Shown here one piece after another: positions 27,223-37,762 of a DNA stretch of 64,000 bases (positions are counted from its first letter, which is position 1; the number at the start of each line of letters is the position of its first letter). Under the pieces are notes generated by a model. That model ran no database searches, was not told the origin of the DNA, and saw only the letters and a program-made list of their open reading frames with translations. The stretch is from assembly GCF_003259315.1 (NCBI RefSeq), contig NZ_QLLT01000007.1:167281-231280 (forward strand), written 5' to 3'. The stretch comes from Kitasatospora sp. SolWspMP-SS2h. GTDB taxonomy: Bacteria; Actinomycetota; Actinomycetes; Streptomycetales; Streptomycetaceae. The translations under genes were made by a program, and so were the position numbers.

Positions 27223-27933
27223 GTGACGGAGCTGGCCCAGACGCCCGCGAACGGCGCGCCGGAACTGCCCGAGTCCTGGCGGGGGGTGCTCGCCGAGGAG
27301 ACCGGCAAGCCCTACTACGCGCAGCTGACCGGGTTCCTGGCCGCCGAGCGCGCCGAGCACGAGGTGTTCCCGCCCGCCGGGCAGGAGTTCTCGGCGCTCG
27401 CCGCGACCGCGTACCAGGACGTCCGGGTGCTGATCCTCGGTCAGGACCCTTACCACGACAACGGCCAGGCGCACGGCATGAGCTTCTCCGTGCTGCCGGG
27501 CGTCCGGACCCCGCCGTCGCTGCGCAACATCTACAAGGAGCTGCACACCGACCTCGGCCTGGCGGTGCCCGACAACGGGTACCTGATGCCGTGGGCCGAG
27601 CAGGGCGTGCTGCTGCTCAACGCGGTGCTCACCGTGCGGGCGCACGAGGCCAACTCGCACAAGAACAAGGGCTGGGAGAAGTTCACCGACGCGGTGATCA
27701 AGGCGGTCAGCGCCCGCGAGGAGCCCTGCGTGTTCGTGCTCTGGGGCGGCTACGCGAAGAAGAAGCTCCCGCTCATCGACACCAGCCGCCACGTGGTCGT
27801 CCAGGGCGCGCACCCGTCGCCGCTGTCCGCGAAGCTGTTCCTCGGCAGCAAGCCGTTCTCGCAGATCAACGAGGCCCTGGAGGGCTTCGGCCGGAAGCCG
27901 GTCGACTGGCAGATCCCGAACCTGAACCCGTAG
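27223..27933 (+). CDS. ung: Uracil-DNA glycosylase, family 1
   Basis: The 236-residue DNA repair enzyme removes uracil from DNA. It has the water-activating motif GQDPYHDNGQAHG (catalytic D75), the PPSLRNIYKEL segment, GVLLLNAVLTVR, and the DNA-intercalating HPSPLSA loop. Length and motifs are those of a complete family 1 UNG. The GTG start has GGGAGG upstream. A hairpin follows immediately, separating it from the convergent CoA-transferase genes. Confidence 0.96.
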   Translation: MTELAQTPANGAPELPESWRGVLAEETGKPYYAQLTGFLAAERAEHEVFPPAGQEFSALAATAYQDVRVLILGQDPYHDNGQAHGMSFSVLPGVRTPPSLRNIYKELHTDLGLAVPDNGYLMPWAEQGVLLLNAVLTVRAHEANSHKNKGWEKFTDAVIKAVSAREEPCVFVLWGGYAKKKLPLIDTSRHVVVQGAHPSPLSAKLFLGSKPFSQINEALEGFGRKPVDWQIPNLNP

Positions 27934-27934
27934 C

Positions 27935-27989
27935 GGCACGGCCGGGGCCCGGGCCCGGGGGAGCGCCTCCTCCGGGCCACGGCCGTGCC
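27935..27989. terminator. Bidirectional hairpin between ung and the CoA-transferase
   Basis: GGCACGGCCG (27935-27944) pairs with CGGCCGTGCC (27980-27989); an inner GGGCCCGG/CCGGGCC extension makes it stronger. It fills the 60-bp gap between the convergent stops. Confidence 0.7.
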
Positions 27990-27993
27990 CGCC

Positions 27994-28638
27994 TCAGGCG
28001 AGGACCGGCGGTTCGGTGGCGGCGCGCAGCCGGTCGAGGGTGACGCCGTCCGCGAGTTCGACCAGCCGCAGGCCCCCGGGGGTGACGTCGAGGGTGGCCA
28101 GGTCGGTGACGATCCGGTGGACGACGGCCCGGCCGGTGGCGGGCAGCGAGAGCTCGTCCACGATCTTGGGGGTGCCGTCCTTCGCGGTGTGCTCCATCAC
28201 CACGATCAGCCGGCGGGCCCCGTGCACCAGGTCCATCGCGCCGCCCATGCCCTTGACCATCTTGCCGGGGATCATCCAGTTGGCGAGGTCGCCGCCCGCG
28301 GAGACCTGCATCGCGCCGAGCACCGAGACGTCGATCCGCCCGGCGCGCACCATGCCGAAGGAGAACGCCGAATCGAAGTACGCCGCACCGGGGTTGACGG
28401 TGACGGTCTCCTTGCCGGCGTTGATCAGGTCGGGGTGGACGTCGGCGTCCGCCGGGTAGGGGCCGGTGCCGAGGATGCCGTTCTCGGAGTGCAGGACGAC
28501 GTGCACGCCCGGCGGCAGGTGGTCCGGGATCAGGGTGGGCAGGCCGATGCCGAGGTTGACGTACTGGCCGTCGCGCAGTTCGCGGGCGGCCCGGGCGGCG
28601 AGCGCCGCCCGCGGGTCCGAGGGGGCGGCGGTGGTCAT
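27994..28638 (-). CDS. scoB: 3-oxoacid CoA-transferase subunit B
   Basis: The 214-residue beta subunit of a family I CoA-transferase has the catalytic Glu E52 in [12 protein letters not shown], the glycine-rich [15 protein letters not shown] and [20 protein letters not shown]. With the overlapping A subunit it moves CoA between succinyl-CoA (or another donor) and a 3-oxoacid such as acetoacetate or 3-oxoadipate; sequence alone does not decide which. ATG 28638 overlaps the A-subunit stop by 4 bp. Confidence 0.9.
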   Translation of the reverse strand: MTTAAPSDPRAALAARAARELRDGQYVNLGIGLPTLIPDHLPPGVHVVLHSENGILGTGPYPADADVHPDLINAGKETVTVNPGAAYFDSAFSFGMVRAGRIDVSVLGAMQVSAGGDLANWMIPGKMVKGMGGAMDLVHGARRLIVVMEHTAKDGTPKIVDELSLPATGRAVVHRIVTDLATLDVTPGGLRLVELADGVTLDRLRAATEPPVLA

Positions 28639-29408
28639 CGGGACTCCTCCGGGGCGGCGGGGCGGCGGACGGTGCGCCGCTCGACGCGGCGGTCGGCGGG
28701 GTCGGCGGCGACGATCCGGTCGACGTACACGCCGGGCAGGTGGACGGCGTCCGGCGGGATCTCGCCGGGCTCGACGATCCGGTCGGCCTCGACCACGGTG
28801 ACCCGGCCGGCGGTGGCGCACAGCGGGTTGAAGTTGCGGGCGGCGGCGTGGAAGACGCAGTTGCCGTGCCGGTCGGCGACCTCGGCGCGGACCAGCGCGA
28901 AGTCGGCGTTGATCGCCTCCTCCAGCAGGTGGCGGCGGCCGCCGAACTCGCGGACCTCCTTGGGCGGGGAGGCCAGCGCGACCGCGCCGCCGCCGGGGGC
29001 GTAGCGCCAGGGCAGGCCGCCCTCCTCCACCTGGGTGCCGGCCCCGGCCGGGGTGTAGAAGGCGGGGATGCCCGCGCCGCCGGCCCGCAGGCGTTCGGCC
29101 AGGGTGCCCTGCGGGGTGAGTTCGACCTCCAGCTCGCCGTTCAGGTACCGGCGGGCGAACTCCTTGTTCTCGCCGACGTAGGAGGAGGTCATCCGGGCGA
29201 TCCGGCCGGCCCGCAGCAGCAGGCCCAGGCCCCAGTCGTCCACCCCGCAGTTGTTGGAGACGACCCGCAGGCCGGTGGTGCCGGCGTCGACCAGGGCGCC
29301 GATCAGGGTGGACGGGATGCCGCACAGGCCGAAGCCGCCGACCGCGAGCAGCGCGCCGTCGGGAATGTCCCCGACCGCGCGGGCCGGGGAGTCCAGGACC
29401 TTGTCCAA
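28635..29408 (-). CDS. scoA: 3-oxoacid CoA-transferase subunit A
   Basis: The 257-residue alpha subunit has the CoA-binding [47 protein letters not shown] and [11 protein letters not shown]. The best start is TTG 29408 (reading [12 protein letters not shown]), which is where family members usually begin; no ATG or GTG fits. The B subunit is translationally coupled. The region just upstream is an unusual G-rich repeat tract, so its promoter is hard to place. Confidence 0.88.
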   Translation of the reverse strand: MDKVLDSPARAVGDIPDGALLAVGGFGLCGIPSTLIGALVDAGTTGLRVVSNNCGVDDWGLGLLLRAGRIARMTSSYVGENKEFARRYLNGELEVELTPQGTLAERLRAGGAGIPAFYTPAGAGTQVEEGGLPWRYAPGGGAVALASPPKEVREFGGRRHLLEEAINADFALVRAEVADRHGNCVFHAAARNFNPLCATAGRVTVVEADRIVEPGEIPPDAVHLPGVYVDRIVAADPADRRVERRTVRRPAAPEESR

Positions 29409-29422
29409 GGGGGGCCGCCTTT

Positions 29423-29515
29423 ACCAGGAGAGGGCAGGAGAGGGCAGGGAGGTGCAGGGGAGGTGCAGGGGAAGGGTGCGGGGAGGTGCAGGGGAGGGGT
29501 GCGGGGGAGGGACCG
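29423..29515. repeat. G-rich degenerate tandem repeats upstream of the CoA-transferase genes
   Basis: Units close to GGAGGTGCAGGGG recur at 29448-29460, 29459-29471 and 29481-29494, with related AGGAGAGGGC units before them. The plus strand is almost free of C and T for 90 bp and has many runs of three or more G, so G-quadruplex formation is possible. It covers most of the 339-bp gap (29409-29747), whose right end holds the transporter promoter. Confidence 0.75.
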
Positions 29516-29747
29516 ACTGGCGCACCACCCTCCCCGCAGGCCCCGGGGCTTTCCATGGCGGACGGCGCCATGGCGCGGGCGCCCGCCATGTGCCCGCCGC
29601 ACACCCCCGGACGCCCGCCGCCGCGACATGGCGGCGGGCCACGCAGTGCGGGCGGCCGATGTGTGGTTCCGTCACATGTCGTCCCACCGGGCGCGCCCCT
29701 ACGGTTCCGGCATCCCACCAGCACCGGTACGTCAGGAGCCCCCCACC

Positions 29748-30989
29748 ATGCCAGTCACGGACGCCACCCACAGACGCCCCGTCCGGAAGCTCGCCGCGCT
29801 GGCCGCCTGCGTGCTGCTCGCCGCGGGCTGCGCGAAGGCCGGCACCGCGGGCACCTCGACCGGGGCCGGGAGCGGCGGGGGCGACAAGAGCCCGGTCAAG
29901 GTCGGCCTGGTGTACTCGAAGACCGGCCCGCTGGCCGCCTACGGCAAGCAGTACCTGGAGGGCTTCAAGGCGGGCCTGGCGTACGCCACCAAGGGCACCG
30001 GCGCCGTGGACGGCCACCCGGTGGAGGTCGCCGAGCAGGACGACGCGGGCGACCCGGCGAAGGCGGTCTCCGCCGCCAAGGACCTGATCGGCAAGAACTA
30101 CAAGATCCTGGCGGGCTCCACCGCCTCCGGCGTGGCGCTCCAGGTCGGCCCGATCGCCGCCCAGAACAAGGTGCTGTTCATCTCCGGCCCGGCCGCCGCC
30201 GACAAGGTCACCGGCCTGAACAAGTACACCTTCCGCTCCGGCCGCCAGTCGTACCAGGACACCCGGGCCGCCGCCTCGTTCATCGGCGACGCCAAGGGCA
30301 GGAAGGTCACCGTGCTGGCCCAGGACAACGCCTTCGGCCAGGCCAACGTGGCCGCCGTCAAGGCCGTCCTGGGCGCCGAGGGCGCCACCGTGGACGCCGT
30401 GCTGGCCCCGCCGTCCGCCACCGACCTGACCCCGTTCGCCACCCAGGCCAAGGACGCCAAGCCCGACCTGCTGTACGTCGCCTGGGCCGGCGACACCGCG
30501 TCCGCGCTGTGGACCTCGCTCAACCAGCAGGACGTGTTCTCCGCGACCAAGGTCGTCACCGGCCTCGACGTGGCCGCCTCGTACCCGCTGTTCGGCCCGG
30601 CCGCCGAGAAGATCGACTTCCTGAACCACTACTTCGGCGGCGCCGCCGGCACCGCGGCCGAGAAGGCGATGACCGACGCGGTCACCGGGGCCGGCTCCAA
30701 GCCCGACCTGTTCACCCCCGACGGCTTCACCGCCGCCCAGATGGTGGTGCACGCGCTGGAGGCCGCCCAGGGCTCCGACGCCGACACCGACGCGCTGGTC
30801 AAGGCCCTGGAGGGCTGGAGCTTCGACGGCGTCAAGGGGAAGCTCACCGTCCGGGCCGAGGACCACGCGCTGCTCCAGCCGATGTTCCAGGTCAAGCTGG
30901 TCGGCAGCGGCGCCGACGCCAAGCCCACCGCGGTCAGGACCCTGGACGCCGACCAGGTCGCCCCGCCGGTCGCCCCGATGGCGGGCTGA
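29748..30989 (+). CDS. Liv-type ABC transporter substrate-binding lipoprotein
   Basis: The 413-residue protein has a signal peptide with lipobox LLAAGC and the periplasmic-binding type I fold of the branched-chain amino acid/amide family: [20 protein letters not shown], the [20 protein letters not shown] segment and [22 protein letters not shown] lies upstream of the ATG. It captures ligand for the permeases and ATPases encoded in the same operon. The ligand could be a branched-chain amino acid, amide, aromatic acid or other small compound. Confidence 0.9.
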   Translation: MPVTDATHRRPVRKLAALAACVLLAAGCAKAGTAGTSTGAGSGGGDKSPVKVGLVYSKTGPLAAYGKQYLEGFKAGLAYATKGTGAVDGHPVEVAEQDDAGDPAKAVSAAKDLIGKNYKILAGSTASGVALQVGPIAAQNKVLFISGPAAADKVTGLNKYTFRSGRQSYQDTRAAASFIGDAKGRKVTVLAQDNAFGQANVAAVKAVLGAEGATVDAVLAPPSATDLTPFATQAKDAKPDLLYVAWAGDTASALWTSLNQQDVFSATKVVTGLDVAASYPLFGPAAEKIDFLNHYFGGAAGTAAEKAMTDAVTGAGSKPDLFTPDGFTAAQMVVHALEAAQGSDADTDALVKALEGWSFDGVKGKLTVRAEDHALLQPMFQVKLVGSGADAKPTAVRTLDADQVAPPVAPMAG

Positions 30990-30994
30990 GCCCG

Positions 30995-31749
30995 ATGAGC
31001 ACCCCCGCCCCGGTCCTGCGGCTGGACGGACTCGGCTGGTCCGTGCGCGGCGTCCCGATCGTGCAGGACGTCAGCCTCGACGTCGCCGAGGGCGAGTTCG
31101 TCGCCTTCATCGGCCCGAACGGGGCGGGCAAGACCTCCCTGTTCAACCTGATCACCGGCATCCACCCCGCCACCCGCGGCACCCTCCACCTGGACGGCGC
31201 CGACATCACCGCCCTGCCGGTGCCCGCCCGGGCCCGGCGGGGCCTGGGCCGGACCTTCCAGACCTCCTCGCTCTGGCCCGGCCTCACCGTCGCCGAGCAC
31301 CTGCGCCTCGCCGCCCAGGCCGCCGCCGGACCCGCCGCCTCCTACCGGATCTGGCGGCGGGCCGGACGCCACCGGCAGCAGGTCGAGGAGACCCTGGAGC
31401 GCACCGGCCTGGCCGACCGCGCCGACGACCCGGCCGGCTCGCTCTCGCACGGCGGCAAGCGCAAGCTCGAACTCGCGGTGCTGCTGGTCGGCGAGCCGCG
31501 GCTGATCCTGCTGGACGAGCCGATGGCCGGCGTCAGCGCCGAGGAGGTGCCCGCGCTGGTCGAGCTGATCCGCTCCGTCCACCAGGAGCAGGGCCGCACC
31601 GTCCTGATGGTCGAGCACCACATGGACGTGCTGCTGGGCCTGGCCGACCGGCTCGCCGTGATGCACCACGGCACCCTGCTCGCGCTCGACACCCCCGACG
31701 CCGTGATGGCCGACGCCACCGTCCAGGGGGCCTACCTCGGGGAGGCGCT

Positions 31750-31753
<4 letters not shown>
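30995..31753 (+). CDS. Liv-type ABC transporter ATPase (LivG-like)
   Basis: The 252-residue ATPase has Walker A GPNGAGKTSLF, the LivG-specific GLGRTFQTSSLWPGLTV Q-loop, a divergent signature SLSHGGKRKLELAV, Walker B LILLDEPMAGVS and the switch His in VEHHMD. It starts six bases after the binding-protein stop and overlaps the next ATPase gene by 4 bp. It works with the LivF-like partner. Confidence 0.92.
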
Positions 31754-32474
<721 letters not shown>

Positions 32475-32478
<4 letters not shown>

Positions 32479-33341
32479 ACACCGTCGTCCTGCTCGCCTG
32501 CACCGGACTCGGGCTCGGCGCGCTGTACTTCCTGGTCGCCTCCGGCCTCTCGCTGATCTTCGGCCTGATGGACGTGCTCAACTTCGCCCACGGCGCGCTG
32601 CTCTCGGTCGGCGCCTACGCCGCCTGGTGGGCCGCCACCGACGGCGGGATGGGCTTCTGGCTGGCCGTCCCGTTCGGCACCCTGGTCGGCACCGCCGCCT
32701 CGGTGCTGCTCGAACTCGCCCTGATCCGCCCGCTGTACGCCCGCCCCCGGGACCAGATCCTGGCCACCGTCGGCGTCGGACTCGCCCTGCCCGCCCTGCT
32801 GATGGGCGTCTGGGGCTCGGACGCCCGGCCCTTCCCGCAGCCCGCCGCGCTCTCCGGCACGGTCGGCCTGCTCGGCGCGACCGTCCCGGTCAACCGCTTC
32901 GTGCTGATGGCCGCCGCGCTGGTGGTGCTGGTCCTGCTCCGGCTGTTCCTGGCCCGGACCCGCTACGGCCTGATCGTCCGGGCCGGCGTCGAGGACCGCG
33001 CGATGGTCACCGCCCTGGGCATCGACGTCCGCAGGGCGTTCACCCTGGTCTTCGCGATCGGCGGCGCCGCCGCCTCGCTCGGCGGGGCGCTGGCCGGCCT
33101 CTACTTCGGCTCGATCAACCCCTCCCAGGGCACCGGACTGCTGATCTTCGCCTTCGTCGTGGTGGTGATGGGCGGCATGGGCTCGGTCACCGGCGCCGCC
33201 GTCGCCTCGGTCGGCGTCGGCCTCGTCCAGCAGTTCGCCAACTACTACACCGCGGCGGGCCTCGGCGACCTCTCGGTGGTCGTCCTGCTCGCCGTCCTCC
33301 TGCTCGTCAAGCCCCGCGGACTCACCGGGAGACTCGCGTGA
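32475..33341 (+). CDS. Liv-type ABC transporter permease (LivH-like)
   Basis: The 288-residue membrane protein has about eight hydrophobic segments and the LivH marks GLSLIFGLMDVLNFAHGALL, IVRAGVEDRAMVTALGIDV (coupling helix region) and VVVMGGMGSVTGAAVAS. It forms the membrane channel with the LivM-like protein. It overlaps the upstream ATPase gene and the downstream permease gene by 4 bp. Confidence 0.92.
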
Positions 33342-34408
33342 CCACCCACCTCAAGCGCTGGTGGCCGCTGGCCCTGCTGCTCGTCCTGTTCGCCGCGCCC
33401 TACAGCACCCTGCCGCTGCCCGGCCTGCTCGACGGGCCGCTCGGCAGCCCCGGCAGCCTGCAACTGATCGCGCTCTGCCTGCTGTACGGGGGCCTGGCCA
33501 CCGGCTACGACCTGCTGCTGGGCCGGACCGGGCTGCTCTCCTTCGGGCACGCGCTGTACTTCGCCACCGGCCTGTACGCCACCGACCTGGCCATGCTCGA
33601 ACTCGGCCTCGGCTTCTGGCCCGCCGCGCTCTTCGGCGTGGCCTGCGCGGTGGCCCTCGCGCTGGCGCTCGGCGCGGTCTCGCTCCGGGTCACCGGCATC
33701 GGCTTCTCCATGGTCACCCTGGCCTTCGCCCAGGCCGGCTCGATCCTGGTGCAGCGCAACCCCGGCGGCCTCACCGGCGGCGAGGAGGGCCGCTCCGTGC
33801 CCGCCGCGCACCTGCCCGACGCGCTGATCGGCATCCAGAACACCGCCAACCTGTACTGGATCGCGCTGGCCTACCTGGTCGGCACGCTCGCCGTCGTGCA
33901 CTGGACGGTCTCCTCGCCCACCGGCCGGGTCTGGTCCGGCATCCGGGAGAACGAACGCCGGGTTGAGGTGCTGGGCCTGCGCCCGTACGGCTTCAAGCTG
34001 GTCGCGTTCACCGTCTCCGGCGCGCTGGCCGGCGCGGGCGGCGTGGTCTACCTGCTGCTCACCGGCGGCGCCACCCCGCAGGCGGCGAGCTCCGACGCCA
34101 CGCTCGCGCTGCTGGTGATGGTGGTGCTGGGCGGCTCCGGCACCCGCTGGGGCCCGCTGCTCGGCGGCGTCCTCTACACCTGGGCCGCGCACCGGCTCGG
34201 CGACCTGGCCAACTCCGACTCGGTCGCCGAACTGCCGTCCGTGCTGCGGGTTCCGCTCTCCCAGCCGCTGTTCCTGCTCGGTACGCTCTTCGTCGCCGTG
34301 GTCTACCTGCTGCCGGGCGGCCTCGCCAAGCTCCCCGCCCGGCTGCGCGGCGGCCGCACCGCCGGGGCCGCGGCCCCCGTCACCGCCGTCCCGGAAGGCG
34401 CCGCATGA
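33338..34408 (+). CDS. Liv-type ABC transporter permease (LivM-like)
   Basis: The 356-residue polytopic protein has LivM landmarks: GYDLLLGRTGLLSFGHALYF, RVTGIGFSMVTLAFAQ, the coupling segment SGIRENERRVEVLGLRPYGF and VVLGGSGTRWGPLLGG. GTG 33338 overlaps the LivH-like stop; the long open frame upstream is a shadow. The C-terminus is extended by about 40 Ala/Gly/Pro-rich residues. Confidence 0.92.
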   Translation: MTTHLKRWWPLALLLVLFAAPYSTLPLPGLLDGPLGSPGSLQLIALCLLYGGLATGYDLLLGRTGLLSFGHALYFATGLYATDLAMLELGLGFWPAALFGVACAVALALALGAVSLRVTGIGFSMVTLAFAQAGSILVQRNPGGLTGGEEGRSVPAAHLPDALIGIQNTANLYWIALAYLVGTLAVVHWTVSSPTGRVWSGIRENERRVEVLGLRPYGFKLVAFTVSGALAGAGGVVYLLLTGGATPQAASSDATLALLVMVVLGGSGTRWGPLLGGVLYTWAAHRLGDLANSDSVAELPSVLRVPLSQPLFLLGTLFVAVVYLLPGGLAKLPARLRGGRTAGAAAPVTAVPEGAA

Positions 34409-35259
34409 CCAGCCCCCAGCCCGTCGCCCTGACCGTCCCCGTCGAGGGCGGCGACCTCGCCGTCCTGCACTGGCCCGCGACCGTCCCCGGCGCGCCCGTG
34501 GTGGTCGCCGTCCACGGCATCACCGCCAACGCGCTGGCCTGGGCCCCGCTGGCCCGGCTGCTCGACGGCCGGGCCGCGCTGTACGCCCCGGACCTGCGCG
34601 GCCGGGCCGCCAGCCGCGACCTGCCCGGCCCCTGGGGCCTGGCCCGGCACGCCGAGGACGTCGCCGCGCTGGTCACCGCCCTGGACGCGGGCCCGGTCCG
34701 GCTTGTCGGCCACTCGATGGGCGCCTGGGTCTCGGCCCTCACCGCGACCCGGCACCCGGAACTGGTCGCCGAACTCACCCTGGTGGACGGCGCGGTGACC
34801 TTCCCGCTGCCGCCCGGCGTCAGCGAGCGGGACGCCCTCGCCGCGGTCCTCGGCCCGGCGCTGGCCCGGCTCTCGATGACCTTCCCCGACCGCGCGGCCT
34901 ACCGGGCGTTCTGGCAGGCCCACCCCGCGTTCGACCCGTGGACCGAGGAGCTCGACGCCTACACCCAGCGCGACCTGGTCGGCGAGGCCCCCGAGCTGGT
35001 CTCCTCCTGCGTCCACGAGGCGGTCACCACCGACGGCGCCCAGGTCCTGCTCGACCCGGAGGCCGCCGGGGCGGTCCACCGGCTGACCGTCCCCGCCCGC
35101 CTGCTCTACGCCGAGCGCGGCCTGATGGACGAGCCCCGGGCGCTCTACGACCCCGCCCGGCTGGAGGCCGCGAAGGTCACCGTCCCGACCGAGCCGGTCG
35201 CGGACACCAACCACTACTCGATCATCCGCTCCGCGCGCCTGGTGGAACTGCTGGTCTGA
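34405..35259 (+). CDS. Alpha/beta hydrolase, last gene of the Liv-type operon
   Basis: The 284-residue hydrolase has the oxyanion motif HGITANALAW, the nucleophile elbow VGHSMGAWVS (Ser) and a catalytic His in TNHYSIIRS near the C-terminus. Its ATG overlaps the LivM-like stop by 4 bp, so it is co-translated with the transporter. The simplest reading is that it hydrolyses the imported compound, such as an ester, amide or lactone. That role is inferred from the operon only. Confidence 0.85.
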   Translation: MTSPQPVALTVPVEGGDLAVLHWPATVPGAPVVVAVHGITANALAWAPLARLLDGRAALYAPDLRGRAASRDLPGPWGLARHAEDVAALVTALDAGPVRLVGHSMGAWVSALTATRHPELVAELTLVDGAVTFPLPPGVSERDALAAVLGPALARLSMTFPDRAAYRAFWQAHPAFDPWTEELDAYTQRDLVGEAPELVSSCVHEAVTTDGAQVLLDPEAAGAVHRLTVPARLLYAERGLMDEPRALYDPARLEAAKVTVPTEPVADTNHYSIIRSARLVELLV

Positions 35260-35275
35260 CGGCGGCACGGCGACA

Positions 35276-35322
35276 CGGCCGGGGGCCCGGGAAGCGAACT
35301 CCGCTTCCCGGGCCCCCGGCCG
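35276..35322. terminator. 21-bp perfect bidirectional terminator
   Basis: The arms 35276-35296 and 35302-35322 are exact complements around the loop AACTC, between the convergent hydrolase and deacetylase genes. It is the longest perfect stem in the window. Confidence 0.9.
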
Positions 35323-35331
35323 TCCCGTCCG

Positions 35332-36606
35332 CTACGCGCCCAGGAAGGTCTGCCAGCCGCCGGCCGGGGCCTGGCCGACGTTGAGGGTGCGCAGCTTGCG
35401 GAGGGTGGACTGGTCCTGGACCTCCAGCCAGTCGACGAGCTGCTTGAAGGAGACCAGGCGGACGTCGGGCTTGTCGGCGATCTGCCGGAGGGCCTCCTCG
35501 ACCGCGTCCATGTAGATGCCGCCGTTCCACTGCTCGAAGTGGTTGCCGACGAAGAACGGGGCCCGGTTGGTGGTGTAGGCGCGCTCGAAGCCCGCCAGGT
35601 ACGCGTCGCGGGCCTGGTCGCGCCACTGGCCGTACTTCGCCGGGTCGCCCTTGGTGGAGCCGCCGGACTGGTTGGCCAGGATGTTGTAGTCCATGGACAG
35701 CACCTGGAAGTTGTGGCCGGGGAACGGGATGCCCTGGAGCGGGAAGTCCCAGATCTTGCCGTCCTGGACCTTCTGCGGCCAGATCTGCAGGCCGCCGGGG
35801 GAGCTGGCGTCGTACTTCCAGCCGAGCTTGGCGGCGGTCGGCAGCAGCGCCTTCTGGCCCTCCAGGCAGGGGGTGCGGCCGCCGATCAGCTCCTTCTTGT
35901 AGTCGAAGGGGAACGGGTCGACGTCGGTGAAGCCGGTGTTGGTCCGCCACTGGGTGACGAAGGACACCGCCTGCTGGATCTCGCTCTCCCAGTCCTCCGG
36001 GGTCCACTTGTTGACGCCGTTGTGGTCGGAGCGGGTGGAGCAGAAGTGCCCGTTGAAGTGGGTGCCGATCTCGTGGCCGGCCTGCCAGGCCTGGGTGATC
36101 AGCTTGATGGTGTTGCGGACGGCGTTGTCGGACAGGAACGGGATGTCCGAGGCGCCGACGGGGTGCTGCGGCGGGTGGTAGAGCGAGGACTTCTCCTTCG
36201 GCAGGGTGTAGATGCCGGAGAGGAAGAAGGTCATCGCCGCCTTGTGCTCCTCGGCGAGCTTGAGGAAGCGGGCGAACTGGCCGTCGTCGGTGGCCCCGGC
36301 GCCGTCCCAGGAGAAGACCACGAACTGCGGCGGCGTCTCACCCGGCTTCAGCTTCTCCGGCGTGGGCTGGCGGGGCTGGGTGCCGGTGTCGGCGGTGGAG
36401 CCGTCGCCGAGCGGGGTGCCCTTGACGGCGGACGGGCTGGTGCCGGCGGAGGCGCTGCCGGTGCCGGTGCCGCCGGTGCCGCCGGAGGCGGCGTCGGAGC
36501 CGGGGCGGTTCGCCGTGCCGCCTCCGCTGGAACAGGCCGCGACGGCGCCGAGGGCCGCCGTGGCCGCTGTGGCGGTCAGCACTGTCCTGCGCGAGATGCT
36601 GCTCAT
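35332..36606 (-). CDS. Polysaccharide deacetylase-like lipoprotein
   Basis: The 424-residue exported protein starts at ATG 36606 (GGGGAG upstream). An SISRRTVLTATAATAALG signal, compatible with Tat, runs to a lipobox AVAAC; a Gly/Ser/Thr-rich linker reaches about residue 90. The NodB-like domain has FVVFSWDGAGA where the catalytic Asp motif is expected and the metal-binding GHEIGTHFNGHFC (HxxxH type). It probably removes acyl groups from a surface polysaccharide. The pattern differs from classical DDG/HSxxH, so the activity should be treated as likely rather than certain. Confidence 0.82.
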   Translation of the reverse strand: MSSISRRTVLTATAATAALGAVAACSSGGGTANRPGSDAASGGTGGTGTGSASAGTSPSAVKGTPLGDGSTADTGTQPRQPTPEKLKPGETPPQFVVFSWDGAGATDDGQFARFLKLAEEHKAAMTFFLSGIYTLPKEKSSLYHPPQHPVGASDIPFLSDNAVRNTIKLITQAWQAGHEIGTHFNGHFCSTRSDHNGVNKWTPEDWESEIQQAVSFVTQWRTNTGFTDVDPFPFDYKKELIGGRTPCLEGQKALLPTAAKLGWKYDASSPGGLQIWPQKVQDGKIWDFPLQGIPFPGHNFQVLSMDYNILANQSGGSTKGDPAKYGQWRDQARDAYLAGFERAYTTNRAPFFVGNHFEQWNGGIYMDAVEEALRQIADKPDVRLVSFKQLVDWLEVQDQSTLRKLRTLNVGQAPAGGWQTFLGA

Positions 36607-36872
36607 GGTCTCCCCTGCCACGGTGGGCCCGGCCGGAACGAGGACCCGGGCGCCGACACGCGGCTCCCGGGGTCAACTTCTGGCAAAATCGGACAATTTG
36701 ACGGTATTGCCACCCAAGGATGGCATGCCCGGGACGGACGGTCCAATGCCGCCCACCCTCACCAGGTCATCACGCGGAGGGGTTCCACCCGGCTCCCGGG
36801 CCGGCCGCCTTGTTGCCGTCCTGAGACACGGAACGCGAGGTCGCGGACCCGCCCGGGCCCCGCGGCGGCGGC
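36607..36872. other. Upstream region of the deacetylase with an AT-rich patch
   Basis: This 266-bp gap contains an unusually AT-rich stretch at about 36675-36720 for a 73% G+C genome, including TGGCAAAATCGGACAATTTG, which has imperfect dyad symmetry. It probably contains the minus-strand promoter and operator of the deacetylase gene. No gene is seen. Confidence 0.45.
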
Positions 36873-37484
36873 CTACTCGCTCTCGACCAGGGCGGCCAGC
36901 CGGCGCCGCCGCCGGACGAGTTGCACCACCGCCGAGCTGATCGCGGTGGCCGCCGCGCAGGAGATCACGAAGCTCAGCCAGGCGGTGTCGAACCAGTGCA
37001 GGTTCAACCAGCCGAGGCTGACGATGTACGCCGCCCACACCACCGCGGCCACCGCCGACCAGCGCAGGAAGGTCCAGGGCCGGTTCGCGGAGTGGCCCAC
37101 CGCCAGGTCCAGCACGGTCCGCCCGGCCGGGATGAAGCGCGCGACGATCACGATGGCCGCCGCGGCCCGGCTGGTGGTGCGGCCGGTCAGCGCCAGCTGC
37201 ACCCGCTCCACGCTCGCGGCCAGCCGGGGCCGGCGGGCCAGCCGGCGGTGCACCGCGGGCGCGCCGCGCCGGGCCAGGTTGAGCAGCAGCAGGTCGCCGA
37301 GGAAGGAGGCGAGCGCCACGCCCGCGCCCAGCAGCAGCGGCGAACCGTCCACGTGCGCGGTCTTCAGCACCGCGAGGATCACCAGCGTCCCGCTGGGCAG
37401 GAACGGCAGGAAGGCGTCACCGAGGACGGCGGCCAGCGCCAGCGCGCAGTACCAGGCGGGGCCGATGACGGCGTTCGGGTCCAC
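36873..37484 (-). CDS. DedA/SNARE-associated (VTT domain) membrane protein
   Basis: The 203-residue protein has a DedA fold with the conserved ARFIPAGRTVLDLAVG motif (the R-x2-P-x3-R region needed in DedA proteins) and PFLPSGTLVILAV. It has about five hydrophobic segments and an Arg-rich C-terminus. The GTG at 37484 has GGAGGGAGAG upstream. DedA proteins are linked to lipid scrambling/flipping and membrane homeostasis. Confidence 0.87.
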   Translation of the reverse strand: MDPNAVIGPAWYCALALAAVLGDAFLPFLPSGTLVILAVLKTAHVDGSPLLLGAGVALASFLGDLLLLNLARRGAPAVHRRLARRPRLAASVERVQLALTGRTTSRAAAAIVIVARFIPAGRTVLDLAVGHSANRPWTFLRWSAVAAVVWAAYIVSLGWLNLHWFDTAWLSFVISCAAATAISSAVVQLVRRRRRLAALVESE

Positions 37485-37552
37485 GGTGTCTCTCCCTCCA
37501 GCACGCCCGGGGGGAGCAGCTGCAACGGGGGACAACGCTAGCGCGGGCAAAT

Positions 37553-37643
37553 TTCATGGCATGAAGCACCCCCGTGTGGCATACCGCACACACGGGCCCG
37601 GGAACGGCGAGAGCCCCCGGGCGGGGTGCCGCTCCGGGGGCTC
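37553..37643. other. Three stacked inverted repeats upstream of the DedA gene
   Basis: TTCATGGCATGAA (37553-37565) is a perfect 13-bp dyad. CCCGTGTG (37571-37578) pairs with CACACGGG (37589-37596). GAGCCCCCGG (37611-37620) pairs with CCGGGGGCTC (37634-37643). They lie in a 518-bp gap (37485-38002) without a clear gene. The first two look operator-like; the third looks like a terminator. Confidence 0.6.
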
Positions 37644-37762
37644 GTGGGATCGAACGACGCTGGTCGAGCCCGTCGATCTGTCGCTGGCGCGCGGAACCGG
37701 TACGTGATCCGCGCCGATCTCCAGACTGCCCCATCCGCGCCCCCGATCGGACCGCCGGACCT

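Noticed and set aside
36731..36745. Fourth DosR-like box GGGACGGACGGTCC
   Set aside because: The right arm is GGTCC and not GTCCC at the required spacing, so the dyad is broken.
37640..37720. T-arm-like sequence GTGGGATCGAACGACG next to a terminator, resembling the 3' part of a minus-strand tRNA
   Set aside because: The T-stem has a mismatch and no matching 5' acceptor strand or anticodon arm is found within 100 nt; at most a degraded fragment.
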